45,662 nucleotides of DNA from JAFGXW01 sp964634385 (lineage in GTDB: Bacteria > Bacillota_I > Bacilli_A > Izemoplasmatales > Izemoplasmataceae). The stretch covers positions 1 to 45,662 of the forward strand of contig CAZWIZ010000013.1 in NCBI GenBank assembly GCA_964634385.1, written 5' to 3'. Each line of letters opens with the position of its first letter. Position 1 is the stretch's first letter. The notes under the pieces were generated by a model that was not told where the DNA came from, ran no database searches, and saw only the letters and a list, made by a program, of their open reading frames with translations. This document shows, in pieces, positions 8,535-15,900 of the stretch. The position numbers and the translations under genes were made by a program.

Positions 8535-9296
8535 CTATTTAATACTATATTTTTTTCTTCTTTTTCTTGATTTACAAAAGAAGTTTACAACTTGATATTC
8601 AGTAAAATATGCAGCTATTCCAACAATTTCTATCCAAAGCAAATATAATGGTATCCCTCCAAATTTAGAAATGATTGGAAACTTTTCAATTTTACTTTCA
8701 TCAATAAAGATAAACATAAAATCTGTTTTTGCGTAATAGTTAAATATAACAATAAAAATACTGATTATTTGTAATGTTAAAAATGCTTTAATTGTTTCAT
8801 TTTTCATAGGTACATATTCGTAAACTGCTAAAAAATAAATTGGTATTAATATTAAAACTCCATGTGCAACTTCGTACTGATAATAACGATAATAACCTGA
8901 ATTATAGCCGAATGTTGGAATAAAAAGGCTTATTAATCCTCCTAAAATACCTGTATAAAAAACGAAATTAAAAATTGTTTTATTTTTAGTAAAAAGCAAT
9001 ATTATTGCGAAAAACATACTAATACTACATAGTTGAAATGGTAAAATAATTGGATCAAATCCGTAAAGAGCAAATCTTAAAATATAATGACTCAAATAAA
9101 TTATTGCAAATCCTATTCCGACAATAATTCTAACTCTTTTATCAAGTACTTTATTATTTTTAAACTTATCACTAAATTTAAAAATTAATATAGCCATCAC
9201 AAAGACAATTATAATTGGTAAAAATTTTTCTACTAAATTTAATTTAATAAATATCCCGGTACGATAGGGGCTTTCGTAATTAAAAAAATTCACCAA
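8535..9296 (-). CDS. YwaF/TIGR02206-like integral membrane protein
   Basis: Predicted six- to seven-helix membrane protein of the TIGR02206 (YwaF) type, function unknown. The diagnostic LPFQLCSISMFFAIILL segment and a conserved HG (EVAHGVLIL) are present, and the C-terminus is highly basic (KSRKRRKKYS). The open frame extends to GTG 9305 within AGAGGTGA; TTG 9296 (or GTG 9293) is the more likely start. First gene of the two-gene unit ending at 7872. Confidence 0.75.
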   Translation of the reverse strand: MVNFFNYESPYRTGIFIKLNLVEKFLPIIIVFVMAILIFKFSDKFKNNKVLDKRVRIIVGIGFAIIYLSHYILRFALYGFDPIILPFQLCSISMFFAIILLFTKNKTIFNFVFYTGILGGLISLFIPTFGYNSGYYRYYQYEVAHGVLILIPIYFLAVYEYVPMKNETIKAFLTLQIISIFIVIFNYYAKTDFMFIFIDESKIEKFPIISKFGGIPLYLLWIEIVGIAAYFTEYQVVNFFCKSRKRRKKYSIK

Positions 9297-9316
9297 AACA
9301 ATCACCTCTCACACCT

Positions 9317-9345
9317 ATTTTATCATTGATTTAGATAATTTCTAA
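9317..9345 (-). promoter_or_regulatory. Promoter of the ywaF-like operon
   Basis: TTAGAA (9340-9345), a 17-base spacer and TAAAAT (9317-9322) preceded by TG-A, an extended -10. It lies just after the 6S-like RNA, so that RNA is a separate unit. Confidence 0.55.
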
Positions 9346-9357
9346 TAAGAATATATA

Positions 9358-9533
9358 TAAAAATCCTAAATAAATAGAAACCACTCAATGCAGAACCTCT
9401 GTTCTACCACAGCGGTAGCCTCTTACTTAATCATCAGGAGTCCTTAAAACATAAGGCATTCACACAGATAAAGTCTTAGCCCCTATTAATATATGTTGGG
9501 GTCGCGTGTGAGTGATTTCTAATTATCTAGGAT
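9358..9533 (-). ncRNA. ssrS: Probable 6S RNA (ssrS-like)
   Basis: A ~176-nt transcription unit without an ORF. Its ends pair: 5' ATCCTA (9528-9533) with 3' TAGGAT (9363-9368), then GAAATCACTCA with TGAGTGGTTTC, followed by a TTTTTA end. Further in there is a CCCC/GGGG hairpin on the 5' side, a hairpin closed by CTACC/GGTAG on the 3' side, a second long stem (ACTTTATC with GATTAAGT) and an apical CCTTA/TAAGG hairpin. A closed terminal stem, a large internal bubble with side hairpins and an apical stem are the architecture of 6S RNA, which binds sigma-A RNA polymerase. No tmRNA, SRP, RNase P or riboswitch signature was found. Identity is inferred from shape, not sequence. Confidence 0.65.
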
Positions 9534-9538
9534 AATTA

Positions 9539-9567
9539 ATTATATAATAATATAATGTTGCTGTCAA
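9539..9567 (-). promoter_or_regulatory. Consensus promoter of the 6S-like RNA
   Basis: TTGACA (9562-9567), 17 bases, TATAAT (9539-9544): a perfect sigma-A promoter. The predicted start at about 9532-9533 coincides with the first base of the terminal stem of the RNA. Confidence 0.9.
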
Positions 9568-9635
9568 TAAGTTCTAAAATTTGAAAATAAGAGAATTTTA
9601 TCTTCATTTTAATTCTGTTTTCAATTTATTAACTT

Positions 9636-9682
9636 CTAATATTTCCCTGTTAATAGCGCTTATTAAGGAAGTAGAGTATTAG
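9636..9682. other. Structured inverted repeat between rplT and the 6S-like RNA
   Basis: Nested arms CTAATA/TATTAG, TTCC/GGAA and TTAATA/TATTAA enclose loop GCGCT, with a CTG bulge on one side and a six-base bulge on the other. The GCGC is notable in otherwise AT-rich DNA. It lies beyond the rplT terminator and contains no ORF. Between 9570 and 9705 I see nothing else. Confidence 0.4.
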
Positions 9683-9704
9683 TATTCATCACATTCTTAT
9701 TGTA

Positions 9705-9727
9705 TAAAAAAAGCAGTAAACTGCTTA
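9705..9727 (-). terminator. Terminator of the infC-rpmI-rplT operon
   Basis: Arms aagcag (9711-9716) and ctgctt (9721-9726) with loop taaa overlap the end of rplT and are followed by TTTTTATA on the minus strand. Confidence 0.85.
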
Positions 9728-10273
9728 TTTTAATGCTTCAATTAATTCTGCTTTTTTAAGAGTAGTATACCCTTTAATTCCTTTTTCTTTCGCTAAAGCT
9801 TTTAACTCAGAAACTTTCAAAGCTGTTAAATCAGTTTTATTAACAACTGTTTTTTCTTCTTCAACTACAACTTTTTTAACTACCTTTTTAACTATTTCTT
9901 TTTTTGGTGCAACTTCTCCAGAAATTGCTCTTTTAGCTGCATTAACAATTTCTGTAAAACCTTCTGCATCATTTATTGCGATATCAGCTAATATTTTACG
10001 GTTAATTTCAATGCCAGCTAATCCCAATCCGTTAATTAGTCTTGAATAAGACATTCCATTTAATCTTGCTGCTGCATTAATTCTCGTAATCCATAATTTT
10101 CTAAAATTGCTTTTTCTTTTCTTACGATCTCTATATGCATAAGCTAATGAGTGCATTACTTGTTCATTTGCTGTTTTATATAATAAATGTTTTGCTCCAT
10201 AGTAACCTTTTGCTAATTTTAATACTTTTCTACGTCTTTTTCTAGCGACTGTTCCGCCTTTTACTCTTGGCAT
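9725..10273 (-). CDS. rplT: Ribosomal protein L20 with C-terminal SAP/Rho-N-like extension
   Basis: Large-subunit assembly protein and, in Firmicutes, the repressor of its own operon through the L20 leader. Residues 1-118 are a standard L20 (MPRVKGGTVARKRRRKVLKLAKGYYG onward, ending in AAKRAI). The usual length is about 117-120, but this protein has 182. The extra part is a Lys/Val/Glu-rich linker (about 119-148) and a compact helical unit (149-182) with LKVSELKALAKEKGIKGY, the pattern of SAP/Rho N-terminal nucleic-acid-binding domains. The reading frame is continuous, with no sign of frameshift. The extra domain may add RNA or DNA contacts; that is inference. Confidence 0.95.
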   Translation of the reverse strand: MPRVKGGTVARKRRRKVLKLAKGYYGAKHLLYKTANEQVMHSLAYAYRDRKKRKSNFRKLWITRINAAARLNGMSYSRLINGLGLAGIEINRKILADIAINDAEGFTEIVNAAKRAISGEVAPKKEIVKKVVKKVVVEEEKTVVNKTDLTALKVSELKALAKEKGIKGYTTLKKAELIEALK

Positions 10274-10289
10274 ATTTGTTTCCTCCTAA

Positions 10290-10490
10290 TTATTTAACAT
10301 TTGCGATTTGTTGTTTAATTCTTTTGTGGTCACTTGGTGAAACAAATGAACCGTTTTTATGACGTCTCTTTGATGCTTTTGATTTTGCACTTAATAAATG
10401 TCCTTTATTTGCACTAGACACTTTTAACTTACCTGACGCTGTTCTTTTTACTCTTTTTTGAGTACCTGAATGAGTTTTCATTTTAGGCAT
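10290..10490 (-). CDS. rpmI: Ribosomal protein L35
   Basis: Small basic 50S protein, 66 aa, starting MPKMKTHSGTQKRVKRT, the family hallmark, with the conserved KHHRR-like segment here as KASKRRH. Start ATG 10490 is eight bases after AAGGAG; the in-frame GTG at 10499 overlaps that site. Middle gene of infC-rpmI-rplT with short spacers (16 and 17 bases). Confidence 0.97.
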   Translation of the reverse strand: MPKMKTHSGTQKRVKRTASGKLKVSSANKGHLLSAKSKASKRRHKNGSFVSPSDHKRIKQQIANVK

Positions 10491-10507
10491 TTTCTTCACT
10501 CCTTATT

Positions 10508-11059
10508 CTATTTATCTTTTTTTGGTGTTAATGTCATAAACATATTTCGACCATCTTGAACCGGTCTACTTTCAATTGAAGCTATATCATCAACTTGTTT
10601 CGCGTAATCTAACATTACTTGTCTACCTTTGTTTGTATAAGCCATTTCACGGCCTCTAAAACGAATAGAAATTTTTAATTTATCGCCTTTTTCTAAAAAT
10701 TTACGACCATTTTTTAATTTTGTATTAAAATCGCCAATATCAATCTTTGGAGATAAGCGAATTTCTTTTAATGAAACAATTTTTTGATGTTTTTTAGCTT
10801 CTCTTAATTTACGTTGTTGTTCGTATCTAAATTTATTATAATCTATAAATTTCGCTACTGGTGGTTTTGCACTTGCCGCTACAAGAACTAAATCAAGATC
10901 TCTTTCATAAGCTAATCTAAGAGCTTCTCTTGTGCTAATAACTCCTAATTTTTCACCCGTATCAGTTATAACCATAACTTCTCTTGCACGAATTTCTTCA
11001 TTTACCAATCCTGCGTCTTTACGTTTCGCTGGCATTTGTTGACTGTATCTATTTGAAAT
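10508..11059 (-). CDS. infC: Translation initiation factor IF-3, AUU start
   Basis: IF-3 binds the 30S subunit and checks initiator tRNA and start codon. Core features are VNEEIRAREVMVI at the N-terminus, the linker KHQKIVSLKEIRLSPKID and the C-domain KFLEKGDKLKISIRFRGREM. The first ATG (11035) has no ribosome binding site. In the same frame eight codons upstream an ATT (11057-11059) sits eight bases after GGAGG (11068-11072). AUU is the classical autoregulated infC start because IF-3 discriminates against it, so I choose it (183 aa). Confidence 0.93.
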   Translation of the reverse strand: MSNRYSQQMPAKRKDAGLVNEEIRAREVMVITDTGEKLGVISTREALRLAYERDLDLVLVAASAKPPVAKFIDYNKFRYEQQRKLREAKKHQKIVSLKEIRLSPKIDIGDFNTKLKNGRKFLEKGDKLKISIRFRGREMAYTNKGRQVMLDYAKQVDDIASIESRPVQDGRNMFMTLTPKKDK

Positions 11060-11072
11060 AATTTACACCTCC

Positions 11073-11252
11073 ATTATTTTTTGTTTATTGATTGTTGTTA
11101 TTGAGTAACAACAAATCTATGGAAAGAAATTAAAAAGTGTGAGTACATGATGTACCCACACTAAACTATTTATTTTAGTTGTAGCTTCAACCTATTGATT
11201 CATCAATCAGGTGAGAGTGGGTACTCTTCTTTCCACGTTATTTTTTACTGCT
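11073..11252 (-). promoter_or_regulatory. L20 leader (autoregulatory attenuator of infC-rpmI-rplT)
   Basis: The 5' untranslated region of infC contains the features of the Firmicutes L20 leader. A long-range pairing GGAAAGAA (near 11227-11234) with TTCTTTCC (near 11121-11128) encloses the domain. Inside it is an intrinsic terminator hairpin (11136-11162) followed by five T residues. L20 binding is known to promote premature termination in this family. A second hairpin TTGTTGTTA/TAACAACAA (11092-11114) lies between the attenuator and the infC ribosome binding site. Confidence 0.85.
11132..11162 (-). terminator. Attenuator terminator inside the L20 leader
   Basis: A near-perfect stem, AGTGTGGGTAC with GTACTCACACT, and a short loop are followed by TTTTT on the minus strand. 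It lies upstream of infC rather than after a gene, so it acts as a conditional terminator. Confidence 0.85.
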
Positions 11253-11257
11253 TATTT

Positions 11258-11285
11258 ATTTTATCACATATATTACTTATGTCAA
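11258..11285 (-). promoter_or_regulatory. Promoter of infC-rpmI-rplT
   Basis: TTGACA (11280-11285) abuts the glmU stop codon. TAAAAT (11258-11263) follows after 16 bases. The leader is therefore about 190 nt. Confidence 0.75.
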
Positions 11286-12668
11286 CTAAAATTTTTCATC
11301 TTTTGGATAAATTAAATTTTTAGCATAATCCGCTTTATTTATTTGTTTATTTCTAGCAATAGCTAAAGCACCTTTTGGAACATTCTTAGTAACTGTTGAT
11401 CCAGCAGCAATAAATACTCTATCACCTATTTCTACAGGAGCTACTAGATTAGTATTACATCCAATAAATACATCATCACCAATAATTGTTTGATGCTTTT
11501 TTACACCATCATAGTTAACTGTAATGCTTCCACATCCAAAGTTAACATTTTTACCAGTTACAGCATCTCCTATGTAAGCAAGATGTGCTGCTTTTGTGCC
11601 TGTTCCAGTTGTTGATTTTTTAACTTCTACAAAGTTTCCAATTCGGTTATTTTTACCGATTTTAGCGCCATTTCTTAAATGAGCAAATGGCCCTATAGTA
11701 GTATTTTCGAGTACTTCACTATCATATACTAAACTATGTCTTACTGAAACATTTTTATGAATAGTAGAGGAATGAATTTCAGTATTAGGTCCAATCACAG
11801 AATCTTTCATTATAACACTATCACCAGTTATAAAAGTATTTGGATTTATTATGACATTTTCTCCAATTTTAACACTATGACCAATTGTTACAGTTTCTGG
11901 GTTAATAATGCTTACTCCATTTAACATATGATATTTATTAATTCCTTCTCTTAAATGTTTTTCAGCTATACTTAATGAGAAAAGATCATTAACACCCATT
12001 ACTTTAACACTATCCCAAAGTAAAAATGTATCAACTTTATACTCATCTCTCATAATTTCAACAATATCAGTTAAATAGTATTCACCTTTTCGTTTGTTTA
12101 CTTGAATCTTATTAACAGCTTTAAATAAAAGTTTATTATTAACAATATAGATACCTGTATTAACTTCTTTAATACGTTTTTGTTCTTTAGTACAATCTGA
12201 ATGTTCAATAATAGCTTCAATATTTCCGTATTCATTTTTAATAATACGTCCATATTCTTTAGGATTTGCAAATTCAGCAGTAACAATAGTTAAATCATTT
12301 TTCTTATCACAGTGATATGACATTACTTTGTTAATTACTTTGTAATCAATTAAAGGCATATCTCCTAATAAAATAATAGTTGTACCATCTTGATCTCCTA
12401 TTAAATCTTCTGCCATTAGTACAGCATGTCCTGTACCAAGTTGTTCATTTTGAATAGCATACTTTACATTGCCACCAAGTAACTCCTTAATATAATCCTT
12501 TTTGTATCCAACAACACAAACTATTTCATCAATAACACTTTTTTTGATATTTTCAACAATATAGTTTATCATTGGCTTTTTCAAAATAGGAAAAGCACAT
12601 TTAGGAAGTTGTGTTTTCATTCTCGTTCCCTTACCTGCTGCGAGAACAATCGCATATTTATTTATCAT
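11286..12668 (-). CDS. glmU: Bifunctional GlcN-1-P acetyltransferase / GlcNAc-1-P uridyltransferase
   Basis: Makes UDP-GlcNAc in two steps: acetylation of GlcN-1-P, then uridylylation. The N-terminal half is a Rossmann uridyltransferase (LAAGKGTRMKTQLPK, residues 10-24; LGDMPL). The C-terminal half is a left-handed beta-helix of hexapeptide repeats (IGPFAHLRNGAKIG, YIGDAVTGKNVNFG). Length 460 aa is usual. The gene begins right after the glmM stop. Confidence 0.97.
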   Translation of the reverse strand: MINKYAIVLAAGKGTRMKTQLPKCAFPILKKPMINYIVENIKKSVIDEIVCVVGYKKDYIKELLGGNVKYAIQNEQLGTGHAVLMAEDLIGDQDGTTIILLGDMPLIDYKVINKVMSYHCDKKNDLTIVTAEFANPKEYGRIIKNEYGNIEAIIEHSDCTKEQKRIKEVNTGIYIVNNKLLFKAVNKIQVNKRKGEYYLTDIVEIMRDEYKVDTFLLWDSVKVMGVNDLFSLSIAEKHLREGINKYHMLNGVSIINPETVTIGHSVKIGENVIINPNTFITGDSVIMKDSVIGPNTEIHSSTIHKNVSVRHSLVYDSEVLENTTIGPFAHLRNGAKIGKNNRIGNFVEVKKSTTGTGTKAAHLAYIGDAVTGKNVNFGCGSITVNYDGVKKHQTIIGDDVFIGCNTNLVAPVEIGDRVFIAAGSTVTKNVPKGALAIARNKQINKADYAKNLIYPKDEKF

Positions 12669-13979
12669 TTAATCTTCCTCCTTTACAGTATTAATAATAG
12701 AAATAATTAGTTCCATATATTTATCAAGCTCACTTTCAGTTTCACAACTAACTGTGACTCTTACTAAAGGCTCTGTACCACTAGGTCTAACAAGCACTTT
12801 GCCATTATTTCCTAAAATATTTTTTACATTTTGAATAACTTTTATTACTCTTTTATCATTTAATATTTCCTTATTAGTAGTTTTAATATTAACTAATTTT
12901 TGAGGCCACATTACAATATCACTAGTTAATTCTTTTAATGATTTTTTTGTATCGTTTAAAACTTTCAATAAATAGACCGCTACTAAAACACCGTCTCCTG
13001 TATTAATATAATCTCTTAAAATGATATGCCCACTATTTTCTCCACCAATTGAATAATCTTCTTGATTCAATTTTTCAAGAACATATTTATCTCCAACATC
13101 AGTTATTACTACTTTTATTCCTTTTCTTTCAAAAGCTTTGATTATCCCTAAGTTACTCATACTAGTTAAAACAACCGTGTTTTTTTTCAAACGACTTATT
13201 TGTTTTAAATATACAGCGATAATATATATTAATAAATCACCATCAAAAATATTTAAATCCCTATCGACAACTAAAATACGATCCCCATCTCCATCAAAAC
13301 TAAATCCAATATCAAGATTATTATCTTTAACAAGTTTAATAATACTTTCTAAATGAGTACTACCTACACCTTGATTTATATTTTTACCATCTGGCTTATT
13401 TCCAATTTGAATAAAATCAGCACATAATTCTCTTAAAACACCTAAACTAATTAAATAATTTGCTCCATTAGCACTATCGAATCCTATTCTTAAATTTGTT
13501 TCAGTTAATTCTATATTTTCAATTAAGTCAGCATACAAATCAAAAACATCTTCTCCTGAATATATTTTACCTATTTTTTTTACTTCAAACTTCTTATTAG
13601 AATCAATATATTCTTCAATTGCTTTTTCTTCATATTCATTTAACTTATTACCCTTATTAAAAACTTTAATACCATTATCAATATAAGGATTATGAGAAGC
13701 CGTAATCATAATCCCTGTTATATTTTTTTGTTTTGAATAGTGACTAATCATTGGAGTACTTACAACTCCAGCAATCATAACATCTATCCCAATACTTTGT
13801 GCTCCACTTGTTAAACTATACAATAACTCATTACTAGATTCCCTTGTATCCATTCCGATAACAAGTCTATTAGTATCTAAGACACCTTTCAAACTTTGTC
13901 CCACTTTAAAAGCAAGAGAATTAGTTAATTCAACTCCATATTTTCCTCTAATTCCATCTGTCCCAAAATATTTCCCCAT
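12669..13979 (-). CDS. glmM: Phosphoglucosamine mutase
   Basis: Converts GlcN-6-P to GlcN-1-P. Alpha-D-phosphohexomutase with the active-site phosphoserine loop ITASHNP (Ser95), the Mg-binding DGDGDR, the sugar-specificity GGENSGH and the phosphate-binding RPSGTEP near the C-terminus. At 436 aa it is slightly shorter than B. subtilis GlmM (448). It abuts glmU, giving the glmM-glmU unit. Confidence 0.97.
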   Translation of the reverse strand: MGKYFGTDGIRGKYGVELTNSLAFKVGQSLKGVLDTNRLVIGMDTRESSNELLYSLTSGAQSIGIDVMIAGVVSTPMISHYSKQKNITGIMITASHNPYIDNGIKVFNKGNKLNEYEEKAIEEYIDSNKKFEVKKIGKIYSGEDVFDLYADLIENIELTETNLRIGFDSANGANYLISLGVLRELCADFIQIGNKPDGKNINQGVGSTHLESIIKLVKDNNLDIGFSFDGDGDRILVVDRDLNIFDGDLLIYIIAVYLKQISRLKKNTVVLTSMSNLGIIKAFERKGIKVVITDVGDKYVLEKLNQEDYSIGGENSGHIILRDYINTGDGVLVAVYLLKVLNDTKKSLKELTSDIVMWPQKLVNIKTTNKEILNDKRVIKVIQNVKNILGNNGKVLVRPSGTEPLVRVTVSCETESELDKYMELIISIINTVKEED

Positions 13980-14027
13980 ATTTTTACCTCCTCAAATAAT
14001 AAAAATTAAAAAATTTTTTTAAAGTTT

Positions 14028-14052
14028 AAAAAGTCAGATTGCTTTCTGACTT
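14028..14052 (-). terminator. Terminator of glmS
   Basis: Arms aagtcaga (14031-14038) and tctgactt (14045-14052) with a six-base loop are followed by TTTTT on the minus strand, separating glmS from glmM-glmU. Confidence 0.85.
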
Positions 14053-14055
14053 TCA

Positions 14056-15840
14056 TTATTCTACAGTAACACTTTTAGCTAAATTTCTTGGTTTATCAAT
14101 ATCATACCCACGATGTAATGCTGCATAATAAGCAATAAACTGTGCTGGTATTATTGTTAGTATTGGACTAAGTAATTCATAAACATCATCTAATACTATT
14201 TGATCTTCATGTTCATGAACACCGTTAGTACTAATAACTAATACTTTCGCACCTCTACTTTTTACTTCATTTAAATTACTTCTAGTATTTTTACTGATTT
14301 TACGTTGTGATATTATTGCAATAACAGGAGTATCTTTTTCTATCAAAGCAATTGTACCATGTTTTAATTCTCCAGCCGCAAATCCTTCAGTTTGAATATA
14401 GCTTATTTCTTTTAATTTCAAACTTGATTCTAAACAAGCATAATAATCAATTCCACGCCCAATATAAAAACAATTTCTTTTAGTTAAATATTCTTTTGTT
14501 AATGTTTCTATATAATCTCTTTTATCAATAATATTTTCAATACTAATTGCTAATTTACTAAGTTCTCTACGAAGATTTATATGTTTATCACTTAATCCAT
14601 AGGCTAAAATTGATAATATACAAATTTGAGCAGTATAAGATTTTGTACTTGCAACGGCAATTTCTGGACCAGCATAAATTTCAACAAAATAATTTGCTTC
14701 TCTAGCTAAAGTTGAAGTTTTAACATTTGTGATTGTTAAACTGCGGTATCCTGCAGCATTAACATTAACAAGTGCCGCTCTTAAATCAGCTGTTTCTCCA
14801 CTTTGGGAAACAAAGATAAACAATGGATTTTTAGATAACAATGGCATGTTGTATGCAAATTCAGAAGCAATATGAACTTCAGTAGGTATTTTAGCCATTT
14901 TTTCAAATAATTCTTTTCCTACATATCCAGCATTCAAACTAGTTCCAGCCGCAATTATATATAACCGATCACTTTGTTTAATAGCTTTTGAAACTTCTCC
15001 ATTTAATGTTATTTGATCGCCATCAAAATATTTACTAATTATTCTTCTAATAACACTAGGCTGTTCACTAATTTCTTTTAACATAAAATGTGAATATTCA
15101 CCTTTTTCAATATTAAAATAATCTATATCAATTTTTTTTACTTTATGTTCAACTTCTTTACCAATAATGTCATATATTTTATATCCATTTGAATCAATCT
15201 CTATAAAAGTTTTATCTTTAAAAGGAACATATTTAGTACTATAGCCAACCAATGCCATAATATCACTTGCGACAATTATTCCGTTATCACTTACACCAAG
15301 TAATAATGGGCTCTTATTTTTACAAGCATATAATTTATTTGGATTCTCTGTATCAATTATCGCTAAAGCATATGATCCCTCAAGTAAACTCATTGTTTTT
15401 CTAATCGCTTCATTAACAGTCATTTCAAGACTATATTTTTCAATCATATGAACGATAACTTCAGTATCAGTTTCACTTAAAAATTCATCACCATTTAAAA
15501 TCCCACTTTTTAATTCTTTATAATTATCAATAACACCATTATGCACAACAAAAAAACGACTTTTTCCTGATTGATGTGGATGAGAATTAACTTTATTAGG
15601 AACACCGTGTGTTGCCCATCTTGTATGTCCAATCCCCAAACAACTTTTATAACTAAAATCAGTGATTTCTTCTAGTCTTGATACTCGACCTTTATCTTTA
15701 TAAATCTTAAATTTATTACTTTCCGTATTTAGCAATGCTATTCCAGCAGAATCATATCCTCGATACTCAAGACGTTTAAGTCCGCTAATAACAATTTCTC
15801 TAGCATCTTCACTTCCTAAATAACCAACAATACCACACAT
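14056..15840 (-). CDS. glmS: Glutamine-fructose-6-phosphate aminotransferase
   Basis: First committed step of amino-sugar synthesis: glutamine plus fructose-6-P to GlcN-6-P. N-terminal class II glutaminase with catalytic Cys directly after Met (MCGIVGYLG), then two SIS isomerase domains (AAGTSLNAGYV; SQSGETADLRAAL) and the C-terminal DKPRNLAKSVTVE. The start must be ATG 15840 so that Cys becomes residue 1; the upstream TTG at 15849 cannot be right. The GGGGAG site is about nine bases away. Length is 594 aa. The leader is too short for a glmS ribozyme. Confidence 0.97.
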   Translation of the reverse strand: MCGIVGYLGSEDAREIVISGLKRLEYRGYDSAGIALLNTESNKFKIYKDKGRVSRLEEITDFSYKSCLGIGHTRWATHGVPNKVNSHPHQSGKSRFFVVHNGVIDNYKELKSGILNGDEFLSETDTEVIVHMIEKYSLEMTVNEAIRKTMSLLEGSYALAIIDTENPNKLYACKNKSPLLLGVSDNGIIVASDIMALVGYSTKYVPFKDKTFIEIDSNGYKIYDIIGKEVEHKVKKIDIDYFNIEKGEYSHFMLKEISEQPSVIRRIISKYFDGDQITLNGEVSKAIKQSDRLYIIAAGTSLNAGYVGKELFEKMAKIPTEVHIASEFAYNMPLLSKNPLFIFVSQSGETADLRAALVNVNAAGYRSLTITNVKTSTLAREANYFVEIYAGPEIAVASTKSYTAQICILSILAYGLSDKHINLRRELSKLAISIENIIDKRDYIETLTKEYLTKRNCFYIGRGIDYYACLESSLKLKEISYIQTEGFAAGELKHGTIALIEKDTPVIAIISQRKISKNTRSNLNEVKSRGAKVLVISTNGVHEHEDQIVLDDVYELLSPILTIIPAQFIAYYAALHRGYDIDKPRNLAKSVTVE

Positions 15841-15864
15841 TTCAACCAACTCCCCAGCACATAA

Positions 15865-15893
15865 AATATACCATATTATGGAATATAACTCAA
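15865..15893 (-). promoter_or_regulatory. glmS promoter with a palindrome in the spacer
   Basis: TTGAGT (15888-15893), 17 bases, TATATT (15865-15870). The spacer contains the perfect inverted repeat CCATA-A-TATGG (15871-15881), extended outward with one mismatch, a plausible operator. Confidence 0.7.
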
Positions 15894-15900
15894 TCTTTTC

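Noticed and set aside
9358..9533. T-box, tmRNA, SRP RNA or RNase P RNA
   Set aside because: No T-box GGTGGNACCGCG motif, tmRNA ends or tag frame, SRP GNAR apical loop, or RNase P conserved core on either strand. The paired ends and central bubbles fit 6S better.
15841..15900. glmS ribozyme upstream of glmS
   Set aside because: Only 60 bases separate glmS from the neighbouring gene and the promoter occupies most of them; the ribozyme needs about 150 bases or more.
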